A stretch of DNA of 64,000 nucleotides from Cryomorphaceae bacterium (GTDB taxonomy: Bacteria; Bacteroidota; Bacteroidia; Flavobacteriales; Schleiferiaceae): positions 1 to 64,000 of the forward strand of contig JAJTFK010000005.1 in NCBI GenBank assembly GCA_021298655.1, in the 5' to 3' direction. Positions 16,285 through 25,341 of this stretch are shown here, piece after piece; within the stretch, counting starts at the first letter, position 1, and each line of letters starts with the position of its first letter. The position numbers and the translations under genes are program-made. The notes under the pieces were generated by a model. It was not told where the DNA came from. It worked only from the letters and a program-made list of their open reading frames with translations, and did not search any database.

Positions 16285-16308
16285 CAAAGGTACCGCGTAC
16301 TACCTTTA
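16285..16308. promoter_or_regulatory. Back-to-back divergent -7 boxes
   Basis: Minus-strand TACCTTTG (16285-16292) serves the MFS gene with a 7-nt spacer. Plus-strand TACCTTTA (16301-16308) serves the barrel gene with a 4-nt spacer. They are eight bases apart, so RNA polymerase cannot occupy both at once. Confidence 0.55.
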
Positions 16309-16312
16309 GCCT

Positions 16313-16891
16313 ATGAAGAAATGGCTTATTACCGCGGCGATCGCGTGCGCTGCCTTCGACCTCTCGGCGCAGCAGCTGGATTTAACAAAAGGACAGTGGT
16401 TTCATGCCGTGGGGTATGATTTATCGGTTGGGGTGGATTTGAGTACCATGACGCTGCCGTTTTCGAGCAACGGAATCACCTACGCCCCGCGATTTACGGT
16501 TCCGGTTGGCGATGAACTCTCGTTTGGCCTTACCGCTCCCCTGGGCATTGCATTGGCCCAAGGTTCGGCGGGCAACCTGAGTTTAGGGTACCACTACACC
16601 CTGGCGGCCACCGTTCAGACGGGCTTGGGCAGCACCCTCGAATCGGACGCATGGGTCGGGGCCTTCGTCAACCTCGGGTACGGAAGCTTTGCGCGTCAGG
16701 TGCGCAACTACAGCGGTATTGGTCCCGCATTCATCCGCGACGGGTCCACGGGGCCTTTTGCCGAAATCGGCGTTCGCTACGATTACCGGGGCAACGAAAT
16801 CAACCTCTCGGCCGGAATTTGGCGGGTGCCGGTAAAGGCGGTCGACAAGGCCGATGTGCTCTCGGTGCGCCTGCTGTACGGAATGTACTAG
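16313..16891 (+). CDS. Outer-membrane beta-barrel protein
   Basis: A 192-residue exported protein. A signal peptide covers residues 1-19 (ending DLSAQ, cut before QLD). The mature protein is built of alternating amphipathic strands (such as FTVPVGDELSFGLTAPLGI and AWVGAFVNLGYGSF) and ends in the aromatic RLLYGMY, typical of a C-terminal barrel strand. No specific family is recognisable. Its promoter faces that of the MFS transporter; whether they work together is unknown. The 3' end overlaps yqeY by four bases. Confidence 0.75.
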   Translation: MKKWLITAAIACAAFDLSAQQLDLTKGQWFHAVGYDLSVGVDLSTMTLPFSSNGITYAPRFTVPVGDELSFGLTAPLGIALAQGSAGNLSLGYHYTLAATVQTGLGSTLESDAWVGAFVNLGYGSFARQVRNYSGIGPAFIRDGSTGPFAEIGVRYDYRGNEINLSAGIWRVPVKAVDKADVLSVRLLYGMY

Positions 16892-17358
16892 GCCCCCTGG
16901 CCTTGGAGCAGGGCCTTGACCGCAGCCGAAATGGCCTTGCCGTCAGCACGGCCCGCAAGGGCTTTTGAAGCGATGCCCATGGCCTGACCAAATTGGCCGG
17001 CTTGGGTAATGCCGTTGGCGGCGAGCAATTCCTTCACTGCGTTGTGGAGTGCCTCGCCCTCGAGGGCTTCGGGCAAGTATGTCTGAATCACTGCGAGCTG
17101 TGCTTCTTCTACCTGGGCAAGGTCCGCGCGGTTTTGGGCGTTGAAAATCTCCGCCGCTTCGATTCGTTGCTTTTTAAGGCGCTGAAGCACCGCGAGCACT
17201 TGAGCGTCGTTCAGCGTGCCTTGGTTGGCGGCCGAGGTCTTTTCGGTAGTAAGCGCTGCGCGAATCGACCGCACCGCTTCAAGGCGGACTTGGTCTTTGG
17301 CGCGCATCGCGTCCTTCATGTCTTCGCCCAATTGGGCTTCAAACGCTTCAATCGACAT
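16888..17358 (-). CDS. yqeY: GatB/YqeY domain protein
   Basis: A 156-residue cytosolic protein of the YqeY family, related to the tRNA-binding tail domain of GatB. Typical stretches are AMRAKDQVRLEAVRSIRAAL near residue 18 and IQTYLPEAL near residue 88. The role is unclear; it is often linked to tRNA-dependent amidation by domain similarity only. The frame continues upstream inside ftsZ, but the family N-terminus MSIEAFEAQLGEDM fixes the start at 17358, overlapping the ftsZ end by 11 bases. It is therefore the last gene of the dcw transcript. Confidence 0.92.
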   Translation of the reverse strand: MSIEAFEAQLGEDMKDAMRAKDQVRLEAVRSIRAALTTEKTSAANQGTLNDAQVLAVLQRLKKQRIEAAEIFNAQNRADLAQVEEAQLAVIQTYLPEALEGEALHNAVKELLAANGITQAGQFGQAMGIASKALAGRADGKAISAAVKALLQGQGA

Positions 17359-19510
17359 TGTCGTGCAAGAACGAGTTATTCTGGCGGAATTCAAGGTCGC
17401 CTTTTTCGCCCCGGACCATGTGGTCGCCCAGCGCGTTTTGCTGCGAATAACGGGTCGATGGGTCGAGGTCCCAACCTTGGCGCTCAAAGGCCGGGCGGTC
17501 CAGATCGCCTTGCTGCATGCGCGCTTGGTTTTGGCCGAAGCGGTGGCTAAAGGCCTGCAGGTAGGCTCGGCGCTCTTGAGCCATGCGGCGCATGGTTTCT
17601 TCAAGGCTGTCGCGGTCGGGGTCAATCTCCGGAGCCAGGATCGCTGATGCCGGTGCGGTACGAACCTCAAAGCGCACGTCTTCCGTACGAGGGGTTTGGC
17701 GCGGTTGGGCTGCCGGCGCGTCGAATGCGGCGGGTTCCTCGAATGCGGCGGGCGCTTCAAACGCAACGGGCGCCTCGATCGCGGCGGGTTCCTCGAAGGC
17801 GTCCGCAGCTTCAAACGCATCGGGCGCTTCAAACGCAACGGGTGCGTCGAACGCCGCAGGTTCTTCAACGGATTCGGTGACCGCTTCAGCTTCGGCAAAA
17901 TCTGCACTAAACGGAACTTCGGCATCCGTGGCTAGGGGCGTTTCGGCATCCGATCCGCGCAGCGACGCCTCAAAAGCGAGCAGTTCGTCCAGACCCACGG
18001 ACTTCGCCGGACGCGCGGGTTCGTCGTTCCAGTCCAGCGTCCAGGTCATGGTGGGACTGGCTTCGTCAACGGCAAGGTCTGCCTCGGTGGCGGCTTGGGC
18101 TTCGGGTGCAACCTCAACCGCTGCTTCCGCTTCCATGGAACGCGACGCGTCCACGACGGAGTCCACCTCGGCTTCGGGAGTCAAATCCCAAGGCTCTTCG
18201 GTCCGCAGTTCAAAAACGAAGTCGTCTTCGGCGGGCTCGAGCTCGGCGACCGGTGCCGCAATCGCCGGTTCTTCGGGCGCACTCGAAGAAACGGGCGCCT
18301 CCCAGGCAAGCGAAAAATCGGATTCGGGCTCTTCCGGGGTGCTGGTCTCGGCTAAGGGTTCCAGCACGCTGGCGATGGGGGCATCCAGCGGGCTCACCGC
18401 TTCGGCCTCGAGCGGGCTCTTGCTGCGCACCGGTTCTTCAAACAAATTGAACTGCGATCCGGGCGAAGAATCGGGACGCAGTTCGTAAACCACCTTTTCG
18501 GGTTCCGCCGGATTCACCGTGCCGATGGGGTTGGTCGCACTGAATCCCGTGGCGATCACCGTAACCTGCAGTGCGTCGTCCAAGTGCGGATCTTCGCCAA
18601 TGCCCATAATGATGTCGACCTGGCGGCCTGCCTGCTCCTGAATGAAGTCGTTGATTTCGCCGATTTCGTCCAGGGTAACTTCGTGTTCGCCGCTTCCGCT
18701 CACAATCAGGAGCAGCACGTAGCGTGCGCCCTCGATGTGGTTGTCGTTGAGCAGCGGGCTGTCGAGTGCGCTGCGCACCGACGAAAGGGCCCGGGTGGAA
18801 CCGGCGGCCTTGGCGCTGCCCATGATGGCCGTGCCGCTGTTGTGCAGCACCGTTTTGGCGTCGCGCAGGTCAATGTTGACGCTGTAGTGGTGCGTGATGA
18901 CTTCGGCGATTCCGCGCGCAGCCGTCGACAGCACTTCGTCGGCCTTCATGAAGCCCTGCTTGAATCCCAGATTTCCGTAGACCTCGCGCAGCTTGTTGTT
19001 GTTGATGACGATGAGCGAATCCACGTGCTCGCGAAGGCGTTCGATGCCCAGTTCCGCCTGGCGGAGGCGCATGTTGCCCTCAAACCCGAACGGAGCGGTA
19101 ACGATGCCCACGGTGAGGATGCCCAGTTCGCGCGATGCCTTGGCGATCACGGGGGCCGCGCCCGTTCCGGTTCCGCCACCCATGCCGGCCGTGATGAAGA
19201 CCATTTTGGTCGACGCGCCGAGGGCGGCCTGGATTTCGGCGTAGCTCTCGAGCGCCGCTTGCTCGCCCACTTCGGGATTGGCGCCGGCGCCGAGTCCTTC
19301 GGTCAAGGTGGCTCCGAGTTGGATTTTGGTTTCAACGGGGCTGTGCGTAAGGGCCTGGGCGTCGGTGTTGCAGACAATGAAGTCCACGCCCCGTATGCCC
19401 TGGTTCTTCATGTAGTTGACGGCATTGGAGCCGCCACCACCTACACCCACCACCTTGATGGCAGACGAACGATGCTTGGGAAGGTCGAAATCTAGGGGAT
19501 TGAGGTCCAT
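17348..19510 (-). CDS. ftsZ: Cell division protein FtsZ, with very long linker
   Basis: A 720-residue tubulin homologue that forms the Z ring. The GTPase core (about residues 15-325) has VGVGGGGSNAV, the GTP loop GGGTGTGAAP near residue 111 and T7-type residues in NNNKLREVYGNLGF. From about 330 to 665 the linker is acidic and Ala/Glu/Pro-rich, with a tandem repeat of AF-[ED]-x-P units at about 549-597. The conserved C-terminal peptide LDRPAFERQGWDL is near residue 670 and is followed by a further tail of about 40 residues. E. coli FtsZ is 383 residues; the extra length is almost all linker. It follows ftsA by four bases. Confidence 0.97.
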   Translation of the reverse strand: MDLNPLDFDLPKHRSSAIKVVGVGGGGSNAVNYMKNQGIRGVDFIVCNTDAQALTHSPVETKIQLGATLTEGLGAGANPEVGEQAALESYAEIQAALGASTKMVFITAGMGGGTGTGAAPVIAKASRELGILTVGIVTAPFGFEGNMRLRQAELGIERLREHVDSLIVINNNKLREVYGNLGFKQGFMKADEVLSTAARGIAEVITHHYSVNIDLRDAKTVLHNSGTAIMGSAKAAGSTRALSSVRSALDSPLLNDNHIEGARYVLLLIVSGSGEHEVTLDEIGEINDFIQEQAGRQVDIIMGIGEDPHLDDALQVTVIATGFSATNPIGTVNPAEPEKVVYELRPDSSPGSQFNLFEEPVRSKSPLEAEAVSPLDAPIASVLEPLAETSTPEEPESDFSLAWEAPVSSSAPEEPAIAAPVAELEPAEDDFVFELRTEEPWDLTPEAEVDSVVDASRSMEAEAAVEVAPEAQAATEADLAVDEASPTMTWTLDWNDEPARPAKSVGLDELLAFEASLRGSDAETPLATDAEVPFSADFAEAEAVTESVEEPAAFDAPVAFEAPDAFEAADAFEEPAAIEAPVAFEAPAAFEEPAAFDAPAAQPRQTPRTEDVRFEVRTAPASAILAPEIDPDRDSLEETMRRMAQERRAYLQAFSHRFGQNQARMQQGDLDRPAFERQGWDLDPSTRYSQQNALGDHMVRGEKGDLEFRQNNSFLHDNVD
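17718..17865. repeat. 15-bp tandem repeats inside ftsZ linker
   Basis: Degenerate 15-bp units such as TCGAATGCGGCGGGT and TCAAACGCAACGGGC repeat about ten times in frame and encode AF-[ED]-[AEP]-P-type pentapeptides. Confidence 0.8.
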
Positions 19511-19514
19511 AATC

Positions 19515-20945
19515 TTAGTTCAAATCGTTGTCGTCAATGAGTTTCAGGAATCCGTCGGCCCAGCGCTTAAAGAAATCGCCTTTGGCTTTGGATTTTTGGG
19601 CCGGTTCGGCCTCGGCGTTCGCCGCGGGAACGGCTTCGAGTTCCGGCACTTCGTCGAGCTCGGCCACCGGAACCGCGGGCCCTTCGGTCGCTGCAGCTAC
19701 GGGGAAATCCCAGGCCGTTTCCATAGCCCCTTCGGCCGGTGCCGGGGCCTCTGACGATTCGCGCACAAAACCCTCGACCTCGCGGCCTTCAAGGCCCTTC
19801 ATGAGCAGGCCTACGGCGGTTGCGTACATGGGCGAATTCAGGCTGTGGTCCGAAGGCAAGGCGGCCAAGTGCTCGTTCGGGTAGCCGATGCGCGTGTCCA
19901 TGCCGGTCAGGTACTCGACGAGCTGCTTCACGTGCTTGAGCTGGCTTCCGCCTCCCGTAATCACCACGCCGGCGATCAGCTTGCGCGACGGTTGGTCGTA
20001 GCCGTAGTTCTTGATCTCGGTAAACACCGCGTTGATGATTTCGGTCGTTCGGGCATGGATGATGCGGCTCAAGGTCTTGAGGCTGATCTCCTTGGGGTCG
20101 CGACCGCGCAATCCGGGAATCGAAACGATCTCGTTCTCCTTGTTTTCGCCCGGCCATGCGGAGCCAAACTTCACCTTGAGCTGCTCGGCCTGCTTCTCGA
20201 TGATGCTGCAGCCCTCCTTGATGTCGTTGGTAATGATGTTGCCGCCGTAGGGTATCACGGCCGTGTGGCGAATGATGCCGTCCTTGAAAATGGCGATGTC
20301 GGTGGTTCCGCCGCCAATGTCGACCAACACCACGCCAGCTTCCTTCTCCTCCTGGCTCAGCACGGCCTCGGCGCTCGCGAGCGGCTCGAGGTTAATGGCT
20401 TTGAGGTCGAGGTCGGCGGACTTCACGCAGCGCGCAATGTTGCGGATGCTGGTTACCTGGCCCACCACAATGTGGAACGTGGCCTCGAGGCGGGCGCCGT
20501 ACATGCCGCGGGGCTCCTTGATGTCACCTTGGCCGTCGACCTTGTACTCCTGCGGAATCACGTGAATGATCTCTTCGCCGGGCATCATGGCCAGCTTGTG
20601 CACGTTCTCGGTCAGGCGCTCCAGGTCGAGCTCGTCAATGACTTCCTCGGAGTCCATGCGCGTGATGTAGTCGCTGTGCTGCAGGCTGCGGATGTGCTGG
20701 CCGGCGATGCCCACCACCACGCCGTTGATGTCCCATCCGCAATCGATTTTGGCGGCTTCCACGGCCTGCTGGATCGACTCGATGGTCTGGGTGATGTTCA
20801 CCACGACCCCGCGCTGCACGCCCATGCTCGGGGCGGTACCGTAGCCAAGGATTTCAAGTTTTCGGTAGGCGTCAAGTCGGCCGACGAGCACGGCGATTTT
20901 GGTGGTGCCGATGTCAAGCCCTACGGCGATGCGGTGCGTGTTCAT
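19515..20945 (-). CDS. ftsA: Cell division protein FtsA
   Basis: A 476-residue actin-fold protein that tethers FtsZ to the membrane. Phosphate 1 motif GLDIGTTKIAVLVG is at residues 9-22, phosphate 2 VLVDIGGGTTDIAIF is near residue 210 and the adenosine motif GVVITGGGSQL is near residue 330. The C-terminal 100 residues are acidic and Ala/Pro-rich, ending in a positively charged amphipathic helix (FFKRWADGFLKLIDDN) that fits the membrane-targeting tail. The frame is open upstream; MNTHRIAVGLDIG sets the start, which overlaps the ftsQ stop (ATGA). Confidence 0.96.
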   Translation of the reverse strand: MNTHRIAVGLDIGTTKIAVLVGRLDAYRKLEILGYGTAPSMGVQRGVVVNITQTIESIQQAVEAAKIDCGWDINGVVVGIAGQHIRSLQHSDYITRMDSEEVIDELDLERLTENVHKLAMMPGEEIIHVIPQEYKVDGQGDIKEPRGMYGARLEATFHIVVGQVTSIRNIARCVKSADLDLKAINLEPLASAEAVLSQEEKEAGVVLVDIGGGTTDIAIFKDGIIRHTAVIPYGGNIITNDIKEGCSIIEKQAEQLKVKFGSAWPGENKENEIVSIPGLRGRDPKEISLKTLSRIIHARTTEIINAVFTEIKNYGYDQPSRKLIAGVVITGGGSQLKHVKQLVEYLTGMDTRIGYPNEHLAALPSDHSLNSPMYATAVGLLMKGLEGREVEGFVRESSEAPAPAEGAMETAWDFPVAAATEGPAVPVAELDEVPELEAVPAANAEAEPAQKSKAKGDFFKRWADGFLKLIDDNDLN

Positions 20946-21697
20946 GGTTGGCTGGAAGGTGAAGTTCGGGTGAAGACCACTTGGTTCTCGAAGCGCACAT
21001 CCAGGCGGTCGAGCTGGTCCAAAAATTGGTTTTGAAGGGCGTAGGCGTAGATCGCCTTGGCGCGGTGGGCCTTGCCGGCAAACTCCGAGGCGTCGCCCCA
21101 AACAATGCGGTGGGGGTGCCATTCGGGGAAGGCGGTGAATCCGGTTTCGGGGGCAAAATCGAGGGCGTACCACCCGCCGCGGAAGCTTGAATGCTGGGCG
21201 GCGCGGTCCAAAAGGCGCAGGGCTTCCACGCGTCGTGCGCGGGTGTAGGTGCCCGTTACGAGCGGGAGCCGGGGGTTGTCGTGCTTCGAAATGGGGAATA
21301 GGTTGCCCGAAGCGTCGCAGTACGCGCTTTGTATCCCATTGGAAATACGTGCCTTAGCCACTTTTTGCTTCACGACGCTGTAGACTGTTCCATCCCACGA
21401 TGAAAATACCTCGGCGTTTTTCACCTGCGGGTGGCTTTTTAGCTTTTCTTCTAACAGCGGAATGTTGATTTCTTTGAGGTTTTGGCCCTTCCATGGCGCA
21501 CCGGCCTCAGCCAGAATGGGATGCAAATCCGAAGCAAGCAAAAGGACCTGTTCGGGCGGTTGGTGAATCCGGATTTTGGCCTCGCGCACGGCGGCTGTTC
21601 CCCGTGGCTGCAGCCCCAAGGTGATGCCGGCTGCGAGGCTGCCGATCCCCAGCAACCAGGAAGCTACTACGACGGTTTGGCGCATCCAGGGTTTCAT
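20942..21697 (-). CDS. ftsQ: Cell division protein FtsQ/DivIB
   Basis: A 251-residue bitopic membrane protein. One transmembrane helix covers about residues 8-28, then comes a periplasmic POTRA-like region (residues 38-115, with NIPLLEEKLKSHPQVKNAEVFSSWDG) and the FtsQ/DivIB beta domain. It is weakly conserved, as usual for FtsQ; position between murC and ftsA supports the call. Its start overlaps the murC stop by ATGA, and its stop overlaps the ftsA start the same way. Confidence 0.9.
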   Translation of the reverse strand: MKPWMRQTVVVASWLLGIGSLAAGITLGLQPRGTAAVREAKIRIHQPPEQVLLLASDLHPILAEAGAPWKGQNLKEINIPLLEEKLKSHPQVKNAEVFSSWDGTVYSVVKQKVAKARISNGIQSAYCDASGNLFPISKHDNPRLPLVTGTYTRARRVEALRLLDRAAQHSSFRGGWYALDFAPETGFTAFPEWHPHRIVWGDASEFAGKAHRAKAIYAYALQNQFLDQLDRLDVRFENQVVFTRTSPSSQP

Positions 21698-23043
21698 GCG
21701 TTGGCGCGGATTAGGTGTTCCACGCGGGGAACCAATCGGTCGATGTCGCCCGCGCCCACCGTGGCCACCACGGTGGCGGGCTGGCTCGCCAGCCATTGCG
21801 CGCCGCGGTCGTAGGGCACGAGCTGGGCGCCCGGGATCCGGGCCGCCAGCATGGCGCTGTCAACCCCGGCCATGGCGCGCTCGCGGGCGGCGTAAATGGG
21901 CAAGATGCCGACGAAGTCGGCGCCCGACAAGGCCTCGGCGAAGCCGGCGGCAAAGTCGCGGGTTCGGCTGTACAGGTGGGGCTGAAAGAGCAAGGCAATT
22001 TTCTCGCCGGGGAACATGCCCCGAAGCGCTTCAATGAATCGGGTGAGTTCCGTGGGGTGGTGGGCGTAGTCGTCGATGTAGTGGCGGCCGGCGGCGCTCG
22101 CGCGGCGCTCAAACCGCCGCGCTACCCCGCGGAAGCCGGCGATGGCTTCGCCGATCGCCGCCGCGGGCATGCCCACGCTGTGGGCCAGCGCCGCCGCCGC
22201 AACCGCGTTCTCGACGTTGTGCAGGCCGGGAAGACCGGCCTGGGTCCGCACCTCGATGCCGTCGACCAGGAGCGTGAAATGCTGGATTCCGTTCACTACC
22301 TGCACGTCCCGGTAGCTGTAGCGGTCGCCGGGTCTGCCGTAGGACTCGGCGCCCTCGAGTTCCGCGCATCCGGGTCCTGCAAAAAGCGGTCCCGCGACTT
22401 GGCCGGCAAAGGCGCGAAATCCGTCAACGACCGAGTCGGCTTCGCCGTAAATATCAAGGTGGTCGGCGTCGGTGCTGGTAATGACGGCTGCCTTGGGGTG
22501 CAGGTGCAAAAACGATCGGTCGAACTCGTCGGCCTCGACCACGCTGAGGTCGGCCGGCCCCGGCAGGCAGTTCGAAGCGAAATTGGTCGCAATTCCGCCC
22601 AAAAAGGCCTGAATGGGTTGGTGCTGGTGCAGCATCCACGCGAGCATGGCCGAAGTGGTCGTCTTCCCGTGGGTTCCGCCTACGGCCAGGCAGGTTCCGG
22701 CGTTGGCTATTCGGCCCAGAAGTTCCGCGCGCTTGAGCAGGACGCGGCCTTGGGCTTTGGCGGCCACCAACTGGGGGTGGTCCGCGGGAATGGCGGGGGT
22801 GTAAATCACCCAGGCGGTCGCGGGAGCGTTCCAGGCCTCGAGCGATTCGTCGAAGCGAATTCGGGCTCCTTCGCGCTGCAGGGCGTCGGTGAGGTCCGAG
22901 GGCGTTTTGTCGTATCCGCTAACGGGAATTCCGCGCGCCATGGCCCAGCGGGCAAGCGACGACATGCCGATGCCGCCGATGCCCACGAAGTCGAGGGCCG
23001 GAATGGCGCCGATCGCCGTCGGTTGCGGGGTTAGTTGCGCCAT
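21694..23043 (-). CDS. murC: UDP-N-acetylmuramate--L-alanine ligase MurC
   Basis: A 449-residue Mur ligase that adds L-Ala to UDP-MurNAc. The N-terminal Rossmann motif is FVGIGGIGMSSLARW, the ATP-binding loop is GGTHGKTTTSAM near residue 116, and the C-terminal domain has DDYAHHPTEL. The frame is open upstream through murG; the family N-terminus places the start at 23043 (MAQLTPQP), 13 bases inside the end of murG. The length is normal. Confidence 0.96.
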   Translation of the reverse strand: MAQLTPQPTAIGAIPALDFVGIGGIGMSSLARWAMARGIPVSGYDKTPSDLTDALQREGARIRFDESLEAWNAPATAWVIYTPAIPADHPQLVAAKAQGRVLLKRAELLGRIANAGTCLAVGGTHGKTTTSAMLAWMLHQHQPIQAFLGGIATNFASNCLPGPADLSVVEADEFDRSFLHLHPKAAVITSTDADHLDIYGEADSVVDGFRAFAGQVAGPLFAGPGCAELEGAESYGRPGDRYSYRDVQVVNGIQHFTLLVDGIEVRTQAGLPGLHNVENAVAAAALAHSVGMPAAAIGEAIAGFRGVARRFERRASAAGRHYIDDYAHHPTELTRFIEALRGMFPGEKIALLFQPHLYSRTRDFAAGFAEALSGADFVGILPIYAARERAMAGVDSAMLAARIPGAQLVPYDRGAQWLASQPATVVATVGAGDIDRLVPRVEHLIRANA

Positions 23044-24152
23044 GTCCAGAGGCGTTCGCATTCGGTTACGATGTCGGCTGCGGCGTGGGGCTTCGCCAGC
23101 TTGCGGGCGTTGCCGCGGAGCAGTTCCAGTTCGTCGGGGCGGTACAGGAGTCCGTGTACGTGGCCGCAGAGGTTCGCAATGTTCACCTCGGGCATGATGA
23201 CGGCGGCGCCCGAGGCCACCAAGCTTTGGGCGTTGTGGGTTTGGTGGTCTTCGGCCACGTTCGGCGACGGCACCAGTACCGAGGCCGAACCGGCGCAGGT
23301 CAGTTCGCTCAGGGTGCCGGCTCCGGCCCGCGACAGCACGAGGTCGGCGGCGCGGAGTACGCTGGGCATGTCGTCGATAAAGGCGCTGATCTGGCGTCCG
23401 CGGCCTTGTCCGAAGCGGGCGATGAGGTCTTGGGCATAAAAGCGTCCGCACTGCCAGAAGATCTGGATGTCGCTGGAGCGCCACATGTTTTCGCACGAGG
23501 CCACCCCTTCGTTGATGGCGCGCGCGCCCTGGCTTCCGCCCAAGATGAGGACCAGGGGCTTGGCGGGGTCGTAGCCGAGCTTCACCTTGGCTTCCGCGCG
23601 CAGGGCGTTGGTGGTGGGTTCAAAGGCCAAGGCGGCGAGGTCGGGGCGCACCGGGTTGCCGGTGAAGCGGATGCGGTCCGCGGGGAAGGCCGATTCCATT
23701 CCGGGGTAGGCCACACAGATGGCGCCCGCTTTTTTGCTCAGCCAGCGGTTGGTCCATCCGGCGAAGCTGTTTTGTTCCTGGATCAGGGTCGGAATCCCCA
23801 TGCGCTGGGCGACCCACAGCGTGGGTCCGCTGACGTAGCCCCCGGTGCCGATGACCAGGTGGGGACGCTCGCGTTCCATGATGGCGCGCACCCGTTTGAG
23901 GCTCGACCAAATCTTTCCCGGCAGGCTGAGGTTGGCCAGCAGTTTTTTGCGCTGGAATCCGGCGATGCGAATGCCTTCAATCGGGAAGCCTGCGGCGGGT
24001 ACGCGTTCCATCTCCATGCGGCCTTCGGCGCCCACAAACAGAATGCGGGCCTGTGGGTAGCGTGCTTGGATTTCTCGGGCGATGCTCACGGCGGGGAAAA
24101 TGTGTCCGCCGGTGCCGCCGCCTGAGATGATGATGCGCAGTTGTTCCGCCAT
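23031..24152 (-). CDS. murG: Lipid II synthase MurG
   Basis: A 373-residue peripheral membrane glycosyltransferase that adds GlcNAc to lipid I. The N-terminal G loop is SGGGTGGHIFPAVSIA at residues 10-25, with IGTGGYVSGPTLW and the C-terminal LILGGSQGARAIN typical of MurG. The UDP-binding QxNxxxG-type motif appears as EQNSFAGWTNR and the helix DHQTHNAQSL. The length is normal. It sits between ftsW (16 bases upstream) and murC (overlapping). Confidence 0.97.
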   Translation of the reverse strand: MAEQLRIIISGGGTGGHIFPAVSIAREIQARYPQARILFVGAEGRMEMERVPAAGFPIEGIRIAGFQRKKLLANLSLPGKIWSSLKRVRAIMERERPHLVIGTGGYVSGPTLWVAQRMGIPTLIQEQNSFAGWTNRWLSKKAGAICVAYPGMESAFPADRIRFTGNPVRPDLAALAFEPTTNALRAEAKVKLGYDPAKPLVLILGGSQGARAINEGVASCENMWRSSDIQIFWQCGRFYAQDLIARFGQGRGRQISAFIDDMPSVLRAADLVLSRAGAGTLSELTCAGSASVLVPSPNVAEDHQTHNAQSLVASGAAVIMPEVNIANLCGHVHGLLYRPDELELLRGNARKLAKPHAAADIVTECERLWTWRN

Positions 24153-24168
24153 GGTGGGTAGTGGGATG

Positions 24169-25338
24169 CTAGGCTTTGGTTAGGGGTTCGGTGGGGTCAT
24201 TCCAGTCGTTGGCCAGGGCTTCGGCGAGCTCGGGGTCAACCTGTTCGCCGTCGCCTTTGCCCCGGCTCACGGCAATCACCATGGCCAGTGCGAAGCTGGT
24301 TATAACTAAGGAGGTGCCGCCCGCGCTGACGAGGGGTAGGGTTTGGCCCGTGACCGGGAAGAGCCCGGTGGCTACCGCCATGTTGATGAAGGCCTGCAGC
24401 ACGATGGCGTAGCCGATGCCCAAGGAAAGCAGTTTGCCAAAGAGGTCTTTGGATCGCTTGGCGACGCGGACTACCGAGAACAGCAGCCAGACGTACATCG
24501 CCAGGATGACGGTTCCGCCGACGAGGCCGTATTCTTCAACAATCAGGGCGTACACGAAGTCGGAGTTGTTTTGCGGCAAAAAGTGCTTGTGCAGTCCGCC
24601 GCCGGGACCCTGCCCAAAAATCCCCCCTTCGGCGATGGCGGTTTGGGCCAGCGTCGTTTGGTAGGTGTCGTCTTCGGAACCGCCGCCAGAAAAAGTTTCA
24701 ATGCGGGACTTCCACGTTTGTACGCGGTTGGGCATGAGGTCGGGGGCAATGAGGACCGCCGACACAAACAGGGCCAAGAATCCGGCGCCGATGCCCGCGA
24801 TTCCAAGCAGGTAGCGGAACGGGTATCCGCCCAGCGCGAGCACGATGCTCGCATTGATGAACACCAGGGCCGCTGTGGAAAAGTTGGCCGGAAGAATGAG
24901 TCCGACCGTGAGAAAAATGGCCCAAAGCACCTTTCGAAAGGACTGCCAGAAGGTCCATTCCTCCTTGCGCTTGGCGAGTTGCCGCGCCACGAACATGATC
25001 AGTACCACGTTGGCCATGGCGCTGGTTTGAAATGAGATGCCGAAGATGTTGAGCCAGCGGCTGGCGTTGGCGCCGCCGATGGTGCGCCCCTGGGCCAGCG
25101 TGAGGGCGAGCAGCGCGATGCTGACGACCATGAGCAGTCCGGCCAAGCTGCCAAAAAAACGGTAGGGGGTGCGGTGAACCGCGAAGGCAAGGCCCCAGCT
25201 GAGCACCACGTAGGCGAAGTAGCTCAGGGCGCCGCCGCCGCTGTAGACGGGAAGCAGCGAAAAAAGCGAAAGCAAAATCAGGCTGACCCAGACTTGGGTG
25301 CTGCCCTGAAAGTACTTGCTAAAGCCTTGATCTTCCAT
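24169..25338 (-). CDS. ftsW: Peptidoglycan glycosyltransferase FtsW
   Basis: A 389-residue SEDS-family polymerase with about ten transmembrane segments. Recognisable SEDS motifs are GANASRWLNIFGISFQTS, FGQGPGGGLHKHFLP in the large periplasmic loop and LPLVSAGGTSLVI near the C-terminus. It polymerises lipid II at the septum together with FtsI, which is encoded in the same operon. It starts three bases after murD ends. Confidence 0.96.
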   Translation of the reverse strand: MEDQGFSKYFQGSTQVWVSLILLSLFSLLPVYSGGGALSYFAYVVLSWGLAFAVHRTPYRFFGSLAGLLMVVSIALLALTLAQGRTIGGANASRWLNIFGISFQTSAMANVVLIMFVARQLAKRKEEWTFWQSFRKVLWAIFLTVGLILPANFSTAALVFINASIVLALGGYPFRYLLGIAGIGAGFLALFVSAVLIAPDLMPNRVQTWKSRIETFSGGGSEDDTYQTTLAQTAIAEGGIFGQGPGGGLHKHFLPQNNSDFVYALIVEEYGLVGGTVILAMYVWLLFSVVRVAKRSKDLFGKLLSLGIGYAIVLQAFINMAVATGLFPVTGQTLPLVSAGGTSLVITSFALAMVIAVSRGKGDGEQVDPELAEALANDWNDPTEPLTKA

Positions 25339-25341
25339 TTT

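Noticed and set aside
20942-21796. FtsQ, FtsA, MurC and MurE starts at the far upstream ends of their open frames
   Set aside because: The upstream parts run through neighbouring genes and are unlike the families; family N-termini and ATGA overlaps point to the inner starts.
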